From contig NZ_CP011786.1 in the NCBI RefSeq assembly GCF_001263395.1, positions 930,001-994,000 of the forward strand: 64,000 nt of DNA, given 5' to 3'. Shown one piece after another: positions 54,922 to 63,732 of this stretch. The stretch is from Bifidobacterium actinocoloniiforme DSM 22766 (lineage in GTDB: Bacteria; Actinomycetota; Actinomycetes; Actinomycetales; Bifidobacteriaceae). Position 1 is the stretch's first letter; each line of letters opens with the position of its first letter. The notes under the pieces are model-generated. The model was not told the DNA's origin. It saw nothing but the letters and a program-made list of their open reading frames with translations, and did no database searches. A program made the translations under genes and the position numbers.

Positions 54922-55335
54922 TCACTGCTGTTCGCCGGTGACGGAGTATTCGATGGTCATGTAGCGTCTTGCCACATCTTGATCGTCCTGCACCGCATAT
55001 GGGCCGTTGCATCCTTCGTCAAGGACCGCTGCTATCGGCGACCCGGGAGCGTCCGTGACGGCGTCATCGGTCAGATGGGCGTACACGAGACGTGCCAGAT
55101 CATTGGCAGGCTTGTCATATGATTTCGACCCAGCCAGGACGCTCACCCCCACGGACCGGTCCCATGTGACCAGGCTGGTCCTGGTGCCGGAGTCGTCGCG
55201 TATGACTACGAGGGGTTTGTCCAGCGGAGCGTGCAGTTCCTGCGGTTCTTTGTTCCTTACACTGATATTAGGGATGCGCTCGCGAAGCCATCCCGTGAGG
55301 AAATCTTCGATATCCGGCGGCAGGTAGATGCTCAT
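54922..55335 (-). CDS. Tail terminator / head-tail joining protein
   Basis: 137 residues: MSIYLPPDIEDFLTGWLRERIPNISV, then VVIRDDSGTRTSLVTWDRSVGVSVLAGSKSYDKPANDLARLVYAHL. This resembles siphovirus tail-terminator (gpU-like) proteins that cap the tail tube. ATGA overlap with the upstream gene. The last ~20 residues precede a short gap to the tube gene. Confidence 0.7.
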   Translation of the reverse strand: MSIYLPPDIEDFLTGWLRERIPNISVRNKEPQELHAPLDKPLVVIRDDSGTRTSLVTWDRSVGVSVLAGSKSYDKPANDLARLVYAHLTDDAVTDAPGSPIAAVLDEGCNGPYAVQDDQDVARRYMTIEYSVTGEQQ

Positions 55336-55655
55336 TTGGCCTTCTTCAGCGCGCGGGCGAGATTCCCCGTCTTGGATTCGACCAGGAGCGTCTTAGGGTC
55401 GCTGCCCACGACCATGTAGGTGTCGCGTGAGGCGTGTGCCACCTTCTCGATGTGTAGTCCCTCCTTGTACTGGCCCGGATGTCTTCCCGGCTTCTTGTAG
55501 ACAGGGTTGGACGGGTCTCCCACTGGCGCTGAGGCTTTAGCTGCGTCAAGGGCCTTCTGCGCTTTCTGCCTGCACATCTCCTCGGCGCCGGCGGAACGCA
55601 TGATGCTCTTGAAGAAATCCTCGTTGAAGTGCATAGTGACGTTGTCTTTGCTCAT
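55332..55655 (-). CDS. HK97 gp10-family head-tail joining protein
   Basis: 107 residues from ATG 55655, with GGAGG in front. MHFNEDFFKSIMRSAGAEEMCRQKAQKALDAAKASAP and the repeat-like YMVVGSDPKTLLVESKTGNLARAL match small gp10-type joining proteins. The longer frame starts inside the preceding gene. Four-bp overlaps both upstream and downstream indicate a tightly coupled set. Confidence 0.75.
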   Translation of the reverse strand: MSKDNVTMHFNEDFFKSIMRSAGAEEMCRQKAQKALDAAKASAPVGDPSNPVYKKPGRHPGQYKEGLHIEKVAHASRDTYMVVGSDPKTLLVESKTGNLARALKKAK

Positions 55656-56053
55656 CCTATGACCTCCTGCAGGTCGCATACGAGTGTCGGTTGCCACCCG
55701 GTGAAGGGGTTCCGGTCGGCATGCGGGTAGCCCTGCACATCCCATATTCTGCCGTCCTCGGCTTTGATACGGTCACCGCGTTGCACGTCGGAGTCCGGGT
55801 CGTCCAGGATCAGCTCTGCCGTGGAGATTGCCTCGTCCCTGACTGGGTCCGGCTGTTCGATGCTTGCTTTTGATGCCAGGGTCCCGTAGACGGCCCTGGT
55901 GTCCGCCTGGCCCCATCCACCGGACACCAGGTGGTCAGGGTCGTAGGGGTCGGGGACGGTTCCGCGTCTCAGCCTGGTGTAGGCCTGCCGGTGGCCCATC
56001 CCGTCCGGACCGCCTCCTGTATAGTCTGCCGCGGTTCCCATCATGCCGTCCAT
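55652..56053 (-). CDS. Head closure protein
   Basis: 133 residues with TAELILDDPDSDVQRGDRIKAEDGRIWDVQGYPHADRNPFTGWQP, a pattern typical of head-tail stopper (gp16-like) proteins: short beta barrel with a DRI...DGRxWxVqG core. ATG 56053 overlaps the end of the connector gene by 13 bp; ATG 56044 is a second possible start. Confidence 0.7.
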   Translation of the reverse strand: MDGMMGTAADYTGGGPDGMGHRQAYTRLRRGTVPDPYDPDHLVSGGWGQADTRAVYGTLASKASIEQPDPVRDEAISTAELILDDPDSDVQRGDRIKAEDGRIWDVQGYPHADRNPFTGWQPTLVCDLQEVIG

Positions 56054-56577
56054 TTCAGCCTGTAGGGTTCCAGCGCGTCTTTCTCGATTTGCAGGAGCGG
56101 AGTGCTCAAGGGCGCCCCGCCTGCCGTCAGGTAGGACACGGACGAGCCGTTGACGCTTTGGCTGGCCACCACCCCTGGCCCTGTGGCCGCCCGGTTAGCG
56201 AGTTTGAGGATAATTGACACCACGTCGGGCACCTCATCCACTTCATACCCGCTGCTCATCGTCACGATGACGGAGCGGAAACGGTCGGGGAAGCTCCCGG
56301 AGCGAAGACTGACCATGCCAGTTTGGCTCCAGTCCACTTCACCGGTCACATCACGGCCGTCCACGGTGATGCGGGACAGGCCGGTGACGTGCAGGGAGGG
56401 GAGCATGAGCGTGCGGCCGCCTTCGGCGTCCAGGGTGAGGGTCTGCTCCACGTTAGGGGCTATATGCCACCCGCAGTACGAGCGGACCGAGGCCTGGGCT
56501 GCTTTCAGCCACAGATTGGGCCCTACCTCGGAATCAGGGCTGACGATGTCGCCTATTCCAGGCTGCCGTGCGTCCAT
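56041..56577 (-). CDS. Head-tail connector (gp6/gp15-like)
   Basis: 178 residues: an N-terminal helix (NLWLKAAQASVRSYCGWHIAP) and then beta sheet ending in VVSIILKLANRA, the all-helical end of the adaptor, in the order expected for HK97 gp6-type ring proteins that dock under the portal. GGTGG precedes the ATG. Next gene after the capsid. Confidence 0.72.
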   Translation of the reverse strand: MDARQPGIGDIVSPDSEVGPNLWLKAAQASVRSYCGWHIAPNVEQTLTLDAEGGRTLMLPSLHVTGLSRITVDGRDVTGEVDWSQTGMVSLRSGSFPDRFRSVIVTMSSGYEVDEVPDVVSIILKLANRAATGPGVVASQSVNGSSVSYLTAGGAPLSTPLLQIEKDALEPYRLKWTA

Positions 56578-56596
56578 GCTCCACCTCGCTTCCCGA

Positions 56597-57835
56597 CTAC
56601 TTGGACCGGGCGGCCTTGCCGAGGGTCACCTTGACGAAGGCCTTGGGGTACTTGACTTGCAAGCCCACCCTCTCCTTGAGGCGAATGGCTTGTTTGTCGT
56701 TGATGAAGAAGTCCGCGTGTGAATCAGTGGACTTGATGTCGATGCCACCTTTGCGCAGCACCTTGCCGCCGGCTTTGAAAGCGCCGACGATGGCGGTTCC
56801 TGGGGTCACAGCCTCGGTGACCACGGTGCGCAAGCCCCAGATGGGCGGGTCCTGCATGACGCCGCCGTTACCGTACTGGCCGGTGAAGTAACCGCCGCCG
56901 AAGTACTGTCCGTTACTGTCCTTGGACAGGCGAATGGCCTCATAGTCGGTAGGGTTGATGACGATGCCGTCCGGGTTGAACCCGGTGTCATGACTGATCA
57001 GCCTACGGCATGCGAACAGTCTGTCTGCATCGGAGTCGTCCCCCTGCCCCAGGGTCTGGATGCCGCGCATGAGCAGACCTTTGAGGTTCGGGTCATTGCC
57101 GTCGCCGTTGAGTAGCTGGTTCTCCTCCTCCAATCCGAGGGAGTATTGGGCGGCGTCGGTAATCTCGCCCTGCAGCCATGGCAGGTCCTCCACCATGTCG
57201 TCGGATACGCCGAACCAGACAGCAATCTCTCCAAGGGAGTCCGTCTGCCAGGTGGGGTCGGGGAAGTGGGCCTGCGCTTTGGTCCCGCCCTCCTTGACGG
57301 TCTTCGCCCCGCCTTCAAGCTCCCCGTACACCGGATACTTGAGGGCGGACCCTGAAAGGGCGCCCTGCGCGAACAGGTCGGCCACCACGAGGGGCCTGCG
57401 GTAAGGGCTGACGCCCTCCTGGTCCACTTGCGTGACGAAAGGCCCGAACGCACCGTCGGAGCCTCCGACCATTTGCGTGTCAGTAGGTGCCTTGAAGGAC
57501 ACCTCCATGCCGGCTTTGAACGCCTGCCGGGCTTTTATGCCCTTAGCCTGCAAGTTCTTAATAAAGAACTCTCCAGGCGTGCGCGACTTAGCCGCAGAGC
57601 CACCGTCGTTGCCTGTTGGCGCCGGGTCGGACGATGACAGCCCGTCGATGCTGTGCAGGAGCTGCGCGCTTTCGTCAGCTTTCTTGATTTGGTGGTCCAG
57701 GTCGGACACCTTTTCGAGGAGGTCCTTGACGGCTTTGGTGCCGTCCTCGTCGAGGGCATCCCCGGTTTTGAGCTGCTGCTGGTAGGCTTTCAGCTTTTCG
57801 ATGGCTTCGGCCCGCTTTTCCTTGAGTGTGGCCAT
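56597..57835 (-). CDS. HK97-type major capsid protein with N-terminal delta domain
   Basis: 412 residues. The first ~100 residues are a helical, coiled-coil scaffold (LKEKRAEAIEKLKAYQQQLK, LEKVSDLDHQIKKADESAQ), normally removed by the prohead protease. The remainder is the HK97 fold (VTQVDQEGVSPYRRPLVVADLF, EIAVWFGVSDDMVEDLPWLQ, GIVINPTDYEAIRLSKDSNGQYFGGG). The stop and start with the protease gene are one base apart in the same operon. Confidence 0.92.
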   Translation of the reverse strand: MATLKEKRAEAIEKLKAYQQQLKTGDALDEDGTKAVKDLLEKVSDLDHQIKKADESAQLLHSIDGLSSSDPAPTGNDGGSAAKSRTPGEFFIKNLQAKGIKARQAFKAGMEVSFKAPTDTQMVGGSDGAFGPFVTQVDQEGVSPYRRPLVVADLFAQGALSGSALKYPVYGELEGGAKTVKEGGTKAQAHFPDPTWQTDSLGEIAVWFGVSDDMVEDLPWLQGEITDAAQYSLGLEEENQLLNGDGNDPNLKGLLMRGIQTLGQGDDSDADRLFACRRLISHDTGFNPDGIVINPTDYEAIRLSKDSNGQYFGGGYFTGQYGNGGVMQDPPIWGLRTVVTEAVTPGTAIVGAFKAGGKVLRKGGIDIKSTDSHADFFINDKQAIRLKERVGLQVKYPKAFVKVTLGKAARSK

Positions 57836-57836
57836 G

Positions 57837-58625
57837 TCAGGCTACCTCGCTTCCTTCGCCCGTCAGGGCGATGTCGATGGCAAGCTTGAGCGCTTGGCTG
57901 TCCGCATCCGGCTTCCGTTCCTCGGCCTTGGCCCTGTGGGGCTCCTCGGTCTTGACCTGGCCAGCGTCCGCTTTCGCGTCTTCGCTTTGGTTGTTACTGT
58001 CCTGGTCAGGAGCGGCCTGAGCCAGGAAATCCTTGATTTTGGTCGCGGACTTGTTCAGCGAGTCGGCGACCTCCTGCAGCATCGAGGCGTTCTTGGCGCT
58101 AAGCACACGCCCCGCTTTCATCCCTGCCGCTTTGATGCCCACGATTGACGTGTCCTGATTGGCTCCCACGGGCACGAAACTGGCTTCGTACACGTCGAGT
58201 TTTCGCAGTTCGTTGGCCTCGGTGCCGTCGTCAAGCTCTACCGTCCCCTCGTCGAGCACGTCGAAGGCGAAACTTAACTGAGACAGGCGGCCATCCTTGA
58301 TGAGCCGGTACACTTGGGCGGCTTTGGGCGAGTCCATGTCGAAGCGGCCTTTGATCCACCAGCCGTGATCGTCCTCCCCCATGTCCTCCACTCCGGCCAC
58401 GTTGTAGTCGGGGTCGTCCATGCGGTGCCCGTACATGACAGGCAAGGTCTTGCCGGAATCCTTCCACGCTTTGATGGTGTCGGCGAAGGCGCCTTTGGCG
58501 ACCACATCCCCATAGGCGTCCGGCATCCGGGTAAAGGTGCTGGGGTAGGCTTTGAATTCGCCTTCCCCCAGCGCCTTATCATCACCGGTGGTTTTCACCT
58601 GGCAGGTTCGTTCTTTAATCTGCAT
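57837..58625 (-). CDS. Prohead (HK97-family) serine protease
   Basis: 262 residues. It has the protease fold with catalytic His in PVMYGHRMDDPDYN and Ser in RLSQLSFAFDVLDEG (roughly the S48-family layout), followed by KLDVYEASFVPVGANQDTSI. The C-terminal ~70 residues are acidic and disordered, likely cleaved. It matures the capsid. Overlaps the portal gene by 11 bp. Confidence 0.9.
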   Translation of the reverse strand: MQIKERTCQVKTTGDDKALGEGEFKAYPSTFTRMPDAYGDVVAKGAFADTIKAWKDSGKTLPVMYGHRMDDPDYNVAGVEDMGEDDHGWWIKGRFDMDSPKAAQVYRLIKDGRLSQLSFAFDVLDEGTVELDDGTEANELRKLDVYEASFVPVGANQDTSIVGIKAAGMKAGRVLSAKNASMLQEVADSLNKSATKIKDFLAQAAPDQDSNNQSEDAKADAGQVKTEEPHRAKAEERKPDADSQALKLAIDIALTGEGSEVA

Positions 58626-60105
58626 AATCGCTCTCCTTGAATTCGCTTTCGGCCTCTCTGGTCCTCCCTAGTGCGGTTATGCCTGCCGTGTACAGGTCAA
58701 GCCCCGCCTTGACGACCAGGTCGGACTGCAGCTCGTCGCTCCACTTGCGCCAGTCGATGTCCCCCAGACTCTTGCCCGCACCTAGCCTGGACTTCACGGA
58801 CTTGCGGAGCCTGTCCTTCCACTCGACGATGACTGCCTTGGCGGGGTCCGACTGGTCAGGCGCCCTTGCCGGCTCCCCGCCATCCTGCGGGCTTGCCTGC
58901 CCTCCCTGAGTGACGTTCAAGGGCACCACAAGGCTGTCTCCGCCCTCCATTCCGGGAAGGTTCTGCGTAGCCCGGGCCTCGTTGGGGGTGATCCAGGGAG
59001 CCCCGACCGATGTGCTTAGGACGCTGGCCTGCTCCTCGAAATCGCCGGAGAGCTTGCTGCGGATGTCGAATTCCACGTAGTTGTCCTCGTCCGTCCCGAC
59101 CATCGGCGCCAGGAAGGTGTTGATTCGGTCCTCGATCATGCGGATCGTCGGCCCCAGTGTCTCCGAGTAGAGCATCTTGCGGAATTCCCTGGTGTTGGAA
59201 AAGTTCGCATTATCAAGCACACCCACCATGACCGGGTTGACGTGGTACACCTGGGCGACGGTCTGCAGGCTGAGCTTGGTCACCTCCACGAACTCGTCCT
59301 CGCGGGCTGAGAAACCGACCTTGTTCATGGTGATGCCGTCTTCAAGCAGTGGGGTGGACCCGGCATTGACGCCCTTGTCCTGGAAGGACTTCCAAGATTC
59401 CTTGAACCGTTTCCGATCCTCTTCCCCCCATTCGGGGGCGTCCTTCGGCCTGGACAGGTAGACGCCGATGCGTCCTCCGCGCTGCCAGCTTTGCGTCCGA
59501 TATGACCAAGCCTGGATTTGCTCGTTGATGACATCCTTAAGTGCCTTCACCGGGCTCACCCCGGCTGAAGGATCGTTGGGGTTCCATCCGTGGAAGGCGA
59601 CCACCGACGCGGCGGGTATGTCCACATGCCCCTGCCCATACCCGGTGCCCACGCGGTAGTATCCGGGTGCGAAGGCGTTTCCCTCGCCTTTGGCCCTTAC
59701 CCATGATGGCGGGATGGGCTGGATGGTCCACGCGCCGAAACGGTCCACATCACGGTTAGGCTCCTGGGTTACTAGCCAGTAGGCGTTGTCGTAGAGGGCC
59801 AGGTCCGAGACCAGCTGTCGGATCAGCTCATACCCTGTCTGTGTGGCGTTCGGCTGCTGGAGCAGGTTGATAAGCACGTCATCCGTCACCCTGGGGCGGT
59901 CCGTGTCCGACGTCCTGTGATACTCCTTCAACCCCACCTGGGCCGTGTTGTCGGCGAGGAAGCTGATGACGGTGCGCAGGTGCGGCTGGGTCTTGTACAG
60001 CTCGGACTCGCTTTGCCCCTGGATATGGGTAAGAGCGTCCTCCAGGTTGAAGGAGATGGAATACTCCGGTTGGAAGATTGACCTGATCTGGCTCCAGATG
60101 GACAC
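58615..60105 (-). CDS. Portal protein
   Basis: 496 residues from GTG 60105 (GGGAGG 6 nt away). HK97-type portal: DALTHIQGQSESELYKTQPHLRTVISFLADNTAQV, LVSDLALYDNAYWLV, HGWNPNDPSAGVSPVKALKDVI, VGVLDNANFSNTREFRKMLYSETLGP. The dodecamer forms the DNA entry channel. The C-terminal ~80 residues (GGEPARAPDQSDPAKA, KDRLRKSVKSRLGAG) are an added polar helical region. Confidence 0.92.
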   Translation of the reverse strand: MSIWSQIRSIFQPEYSISFNLEDALTHIQGQSESELYKTQPHLRTVISFLADNTAQVGLKEYHRTSDTDRPRVTDDVLINLLQQPNATQTGYELIRQLVSDLALYDNAYWLVTQEPNRDVDRFGAWTIQPIPPSWVRAKGEGNAFAPGYYRVGTGYGQGHVDIPAASVVAFHGWNPNDPSAGVSPVKALKDVINEQIQAWSYRTQSWQRGGRIGVYLSRPKDAPEWGEEDRKRFKESWKSFQDKGVNAGSTPLLEDGITMNKVGFSAREDEFVEVTKLSLQTVAQVYHVNPVMVGVLDNANFSNTREFRKMLYSETLGPTIRMIEDRINTFLAPMVGTDEDNYVEFDIRSKLSGDFEEQASVLSTSVGAPWITPNEARATQNLPGMEGGDSLVVPLNVTQGGQASPQDGGEPARAPDQSDPAKAVIVEWKDRLRKSVKSRLGAGKSLGDIDWRKWSDELQSDLVVKAGLDLYTAGITALGRTREAESEFKESDYAD

Positions 60106-60122
60106 TGGTCACCTCCCTCTCG

Positions 60123-61706
60123 TCAAAGGACCATCAGCCCATGGTCCGCGTACGCTGATGCCGTGTTCTTCCCCTGCTCAGCCTCGAACATCTCAAGGCC
60201 GTATAAAGCGTTCGTCTCCGCTATCAGGCCGGAAATGTCAAGCATCGAATTCTTCCGGTCCCAAATATCCACATCACCAAGCTTGCGGGCCACTGCAGCG
60301 CTCACAGCCTGGTCGATTGCCGGCTGCGGGAGATGCCGGAGCTTCTCCTCGCGTGTCCGGTCGCGGAATTGCCCGGCCGAGGCGCCAAGCCTAGGGCCTT
60401 CGATGCGGTCAACCTGCCATCCAGCGTCGGCAAGAGGGTCTATCAGGTCCGAGGCCCTGCACCCCTTCCCCTGGATGGCGACCTCGCTGGCTCCTGTGAC
60501 CGTTCTGATCCGGTCCATGAGTTTGGGCACCCACATCATGCCGTCACGCCTGGCGACCACCTCCACATGAGGGAGCCCATCATCACGGTATCCTGCCGCG
60601 GCTATCCATGTGGTATCGCCGTCCGGCGTGGTGTCCACCCCCAGGACGATGCGCGACCCGTCCGCTATCGCGGATTTCGAATCAGTGCCCTTCTCCCATT
60701 TGGAGGGGTCCAGATAGGTTTCCACGTCTGCGGTCACCCATTGGCACAGCACCTCAGTCCGGTATCCTGCTTCAGTCATCCCCTGCGCCTCCGACGCGAC
60801 CGAATCCACCGTCAGACCCCCGAAACCGATTGACGGATTCGCTTGCAGGATTCCGTCACGGTCATCCAGGGCGCAGCCATCAGGAGCGGACCATTCGAAC
60901 AGGCCGATCGTCGCATCCTCCGGGTGCTCGTCGATATGGGCCGACATGGTCTCGCCAGCCGCCAAAGCGGCATCGCATCGCCTGATCTGCTCCATGCCTG
61001 CTTCACGCTGCTTCTTCAGCACCACAGCCGTGCCGTCACCCGCATTGCTGATACCCCACAGCTGACCGCTCCAGAAGCTTTTCGTCGTCTGGCTCACCGC
61101 GTTCCACGCCGCCCAGGTGGACTGTTCACGTAGCTCATCCATTAATACCCTGGCGGCAGGCTTCCCGCGGGCGCTTTTAGCGGCGCGAATCTCATACACG
61201 GCCAGATCTTTCGCCTTGATGTACTCCTTACCGTTCGTATCGGAGACTTTCAAAGTGTTGTCTTGCAAGGCGGGGACAGCGAGCGTGCCCTCCTCCTCAG
61301 TGTCAGGCTCTGGGTCACTCCAGAGCTTCACCTGGTTCCAAGGTTCGCGTGCGATATCCAAGTTTTGCGCGGTGCCCACGATTTTGAATTTCACTGGAGG
61401 CACCCGTTCCGGGTGACGCTGCGAGTCCACATGGAGCCACCAGTCGGCAAGGACACTGGCCAGCATGGTTTTGCCGTTCTGGCGTGCCACCAGGACAATG
61501 ACGATGCGATAGCGGTAGCTTCCATCCTCCCTGAGCTCCAGCGCGTGGATGAGCAGCCATTGCTGCCAAGGTCTGAGACTGATATGGAGCACCGTTTCGG
61601 CGTAGTCGATGACTTCGTACCCTAGTGAGGTCTTTGGCGTGAGTTCGCGGAGCGGTTTACTCCAGATTCGCGGCTCAGTGGCGCCGAAAACGGCTTTTTC
61701 AGCCAT
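60123..61706 (-). CDS. Terminase large subunit
   Basis: 527 residues. Packaging motor: ATPase with Walker A-like VIVLVARQNGKTML, Walker B in ARVLMDELREQS, and the C-terminal nuclease with acidic residues in VLGVDTTPDGD and VSAAVARKLGDVDIWDR. AGGAGG precedes the ATG. Its start lies 24 bp from the small-subunit stop. Phage packages DNA by cos or pac; HNH beside it favours cos. Confidence 0.93.
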   Translation of the reverse strand: MAEKAVFGATEPRIWSKPLRELTPKTSLGYEVIDYAETVLHISLRPWQQWLLIHALELREDGSYRYRIVIVLVARQNGKTMLASVLADWWLHVDSQRHPERVPPVKFKIVGTAQNLDIAREPWNQVKLWSDPEPDTEEEGTLAVPALQDNTLKVSDTNGKEYIKAKDLAVYEIRAAKSARGKPAARVLMDELREQSTWAAWNAVSQTTKSFWSGQLWGISNAGDGTAVVLKKQREAGMEQIRRCDAALAAGETMSAHIDEHPEDATIGLFEWSAPDGCALDDRDGILQANPSIGFGGLTVDSVASEAQGMTEAGYRTEVLCQWVTADVETYLDPSKWEKGTDSKSAIADGSRIVLGVDTTPDGDTTWIAAAGYRDDGLPHVEVVARRDGMMWVPKLMDRIRTVTGASEVAIQGKGCRASDLIDPLADAGWQVDRIEGPRLGASAGQFRDRTREEKLRHLPQPAIDQAVSAAVARKLGDVDIWDRKNSMLDISGLIAETNALYGLEMFEAEQGKNTASAYADHGLMVL

Positions 61707-61729
61707 TCACGACCTCCTAAGATCGTTGT

Positions 61730-62044
61730 TCATGCCTTATGACGCTGCCGAAAAGCAGTGAGATCATCCACTGAGACCTTCCTTGGCTTTCTTTCCTCCG
61801 CTTTCACCGTTTCTGCGGTCAATCCGAGCGCCTGGAGGTATTTCAGGAAGGTTGGGATGGTCACATTGTCGATTTTTCCGTCCTCGTTTTCGAATCCCGC
61901 TTCGCACAGCATGTCGATTCGCCTGGCCAGCACCCTTGCGGCCGACACTAAGGCAGAGTGCTTCGCGGTAAGTTGCCCGGAGCTGTTCTTGATGGATCTT
62001 TCCAATGCGTCAGACACGTTCAGGAGCTCAAATTTCGCTGCCAT
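61730..62044 (-). CDS. Terminase small subunit
   Basis: 104 residues from ATG 62044, set by AGGAGGGG; the longer open frame upstream has no similarity. Helical protein (AAKFELLNVSDALERSIKNSSGQLTAKHSALVSAARVLARRIDMLCEAGF) with a TIPTFLKYLQALGL segment. Binds the packaging site and feeds the large subunit. Assigned by size, helicity and position. Confidence 0.8.
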   Translation of the reverse strand: MAAKFELLNVSDALERSIKNSSGQLTAKHSALVSAARVLARRIDMLCEAGFENEDGKIDNVTIPTFLKYLQALGLTAETVKAEERKPRKVSVDDLTAFRQRHKA

Positions 62045-62196
62045 GATGCCCCTCCTCTTATACCGCGCGCGACCCCCTGTACAACGCTCGGGGGGAGGGG
62101 AGTATTGGAGCGCGGGAGGTAGGCCGCTCAGGGCGGTTTCCAGCGATTCGAACGCCCCTACCCCCCGTGTCATCTATTACTTGTGTGCATGATTGC
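62045..62196. other. 152-bp gap between HNH and terminase genes, candidate cos region
   Basis: No gene. It contains G/C-run blocks (CCCCCTGTACAACGCTCGGGGGG and GCCCCTACCCCCCGTG) and an imperfect hairpin, the kind of sequence found at cos sites beside HNH-terminase pairs. The cut position cannot be fixed by eye. Confidence 0.4.
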
Positions 62197-62493
62197 TTAG
62201 TACCATGTGCGTGAATGCATGCCTAGGGTGAGTTTGGGTGGGTCGGCTCCTCGTAGGATGTTGCAAATGCGGTGGGCGTGGCGGAAGTTGCCTGGGTCGT
62301 ATTGCAGGCTCGGGTCCACGGAGACCGGCACGTAGTGGTCTAGCTCATGGCTTTCGTCCGTGCTGCCCGGCTTTACGGTGTAGTCGATGGGCAGGTCGCA
62401 CAGCCAGCATGGCGCGTTCTCTTTCTTCCCCTGCTCGAAGAACCGCTGGCGCGCTTTTTGGAAGGCTCGCGTGCTGACTCTTGCTCTTGTCAT
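62197..62493 (-). CDS. HNH endonuclease
   Basis: 98 residues. Zinc pair in PCWLCDLPIDY, the HNH core HELDHYVPVS (His-Asp-His type) and the closing NFRHAHRICN with the metal ligands. In many siphoviruses an HNH nuclease next to the terminase is needed for cos cleavage during packaging, so this is probably a packaging gene rather than a homing element. The 58 bp upstream are shared with the divergent lipoprotein gene. Confidence 0.88.
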   Translation of the reverse strand: MTRARVSTRAFQKARQRFFEQGKKENAPCWLCDLPIDYTVKPGSTDESHELDHYVPVSVDPSLQYDPGNFRHAHRICNILRGADPPKLTLGMHSRTWY

Positions 62494-62551
62494 GCATGGC
62501 CTCCGCTAGTCTGGAATGATGACGCTATGAGGCGTCGGAATGGAGAGAATT

Positions 62552-63034
62552 ATGGGTAAGGGTAGGACGGCCGCTTGTGTGCTCTTGTGTGGCGGTTTGC
62601 TTGGTTTGGGCGGATGTGGCACGGTGCATGACGTGAACACCACTAGCACTGGTGAGGGGTCGTGCTCCACCGCCAACGTGGACATATCGAAGGCTGGCCT
62701 CAACGAGGGCAAGCTTGCCTTCACATCATCCCAGGCGCCTAACTCCTCCATCAAGGTGGATATCGCTACCGACAAGGGGAAGGCCAGCGTCATCGGGTCG
62801 ATACCCACGTCCGACAGCGGAGTGAAAGGCGTCGACGCGAGGGGCGAATCCGTCAGCCTAGACGATGCAACGTCCAGTTCCAAGCCTTTACCGTCTGGCG
62901 GTGCCGTCATGACCACCAAAGCCAATATCAGCAAACTTGGCCTGGCGGGGTCTCTACAGTCACTCACTTTCACAAGGCTCGACGCGAATACAGGATCACC
63001 GACCGGCGAGGGCTGCACCATCCACATCAAGTAA
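62552..63034 (+). CDS. Prophage-encoded lipoprotein of unknown function
   Basis: 160 residues from ATG 62552 (GGAGAG upstream; an in-frame ATG 12 bp earlier lacks a ribosome site). Signal with lipobox LGLGGC-G at about 19-20, then a Ser/Thr-rich secreted domain (NVDISKAGLNEGKLAFTSSQ, ANISKLGLAGSLQSLTF) with two Cys. No family recognised. Opposite orientation to the structural genes and exposed at the cell surface, it could act in lysogenic conversion or superinfection exclusion; that is inference. The GACGC-N6-GCGTC inverted repeat at 62521-62536 lies just upstream. Confidence 0.78.
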   Translation: MGKGRTAACVLLCGGLLGLGGCGTVHDVNTTSTGEGSCSTANVDISKAGLNEGKLAFTSSQAPNSSIKVDIATDKGKASVIGSIPTSDSGVKGVDARGESVSLDDATSSSKPLPSGGAVMTTKANISKLGLAGSLQSLTFTRLDANTGSPTGEGCTIHIK

Positions 63035-63171
63035 ACAGGCCTTCGGTGCGGTCCACTTGCATGCCTTGGCCCGCCATCGTGTCGGCTATGCGCGTGAGCT
63101 GGCGCTCGATGCCTTGCAGTTGGTTGGTTTGCGGTGGCTGCATACGGAGGCCGTCCACGCAAGGATGGGTG

Positions 63172-63206
63172 CCCGCAGGGGAAGAAAGGTTGAAAGACCC
63201 TGCGGG
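63172..63206 (+). terminator. Hairpin downstream of the lipoprotein gene
   Basis: A perfect 9-bp stem CCCGCAGGG/CCCTGCGGG with a 17-nt A/G-rich loop. The surrounding 63035-63332 has no confident gene; a 38-codon minus-strand frame ending at 63027 (GIERQLTRIADTMAG) is possible but lacks a ribosome site. Confidence 0.5.
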
Positions 63207-63332
63207 CGGGTATGGGTGAGGGCCGATGGCATGGAGCCACCGACCCTCGGGTTTATTTATCGTCGGGCCCCGTGCCGGCTGACGACGACCGGCAGGACTC
63301 GAGGCCTTCAGTTTGCGACTATTATTGAGTCC

Positions 63333-63578
63333 ATGTGCCAATATGATCCTGAATGCCCGGTGCATCGTCATCGCCCGGGGACAACGTGCCCGGTGGTGTA
63401 TCGCAAGCGTATGGCTGTCATCCGTGAGCAGGAGCGGCGTGAGCAGCAGAGGCAGGACAGGATCGCGGTGTTGGTGGCCCTTGTCGTGGTGGTGGTGATG
63501 TTTGTGATCGGCTATGTCGTCGCGTCTGTCGTGGCCCCGGATTTTGTGGCACAGGTAAGACAGGCGCTGGGTATCTAA
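63333..63578 (+). CDS. Small single-TM prophage membrane protein
   Basis: 81 residues: a Cys/His-rich N-terminus (MCQYDPECPVHRHRPGTTCPV, three Cys, two His that might bind metal), a charged helix (REQERREQQRQDR) and one TM (IAVLVALVVVVVMFVIGYVVA). The frame is open further upstream; I start at 63333 because similarity of composition begins there. No family recognised. Same strand as the lipoprotein. Confidence 0.6.
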   Translation: MCQYDPECPVHRHRPGTTCPVVYRKRMAVIREQERREQQRQDRIAVLVALVVVVVMFVIGYVVASVVAPDFVAQVRQALGI

Positions 63579-63655
63579 TAGCAGAGCGTCGCTGCTTTCG
63601 GCCAGTACGCGGAAGGCCGGTGGCGGAGCATGCAATTTGCGGGCTTAATCACAAA

Positions 63656-63674
63656 GGGCCGGACCTCTCGGCCC
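63656..63674 (-). terminator. Terminator after the minus-strand HTH gene
   Basis: A 6-bp stem GGGCCG/CGGCCC with a 7-nt loop, then TTTGTGATT on the minus strand. It lies about 60 bp past the HTH stop and may also end the plus-strand membrane-protein transcript. Confidence 0.55.
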
Positions 63675-63732
63675 GACCCTTACACTAAAAGCAACTGTAT
63701 TCAAAATAGCGTGTCATTAGGACATTTGCAAG

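Noticed and set aside
63027-63635. 202-codon minus-strand frame at the prophage right side
   Set aside because: Most of it is antisense to the small membrane protein (poly-His from Val codons). Only the last 38 codons look protein-like and they lack a ribosome site.
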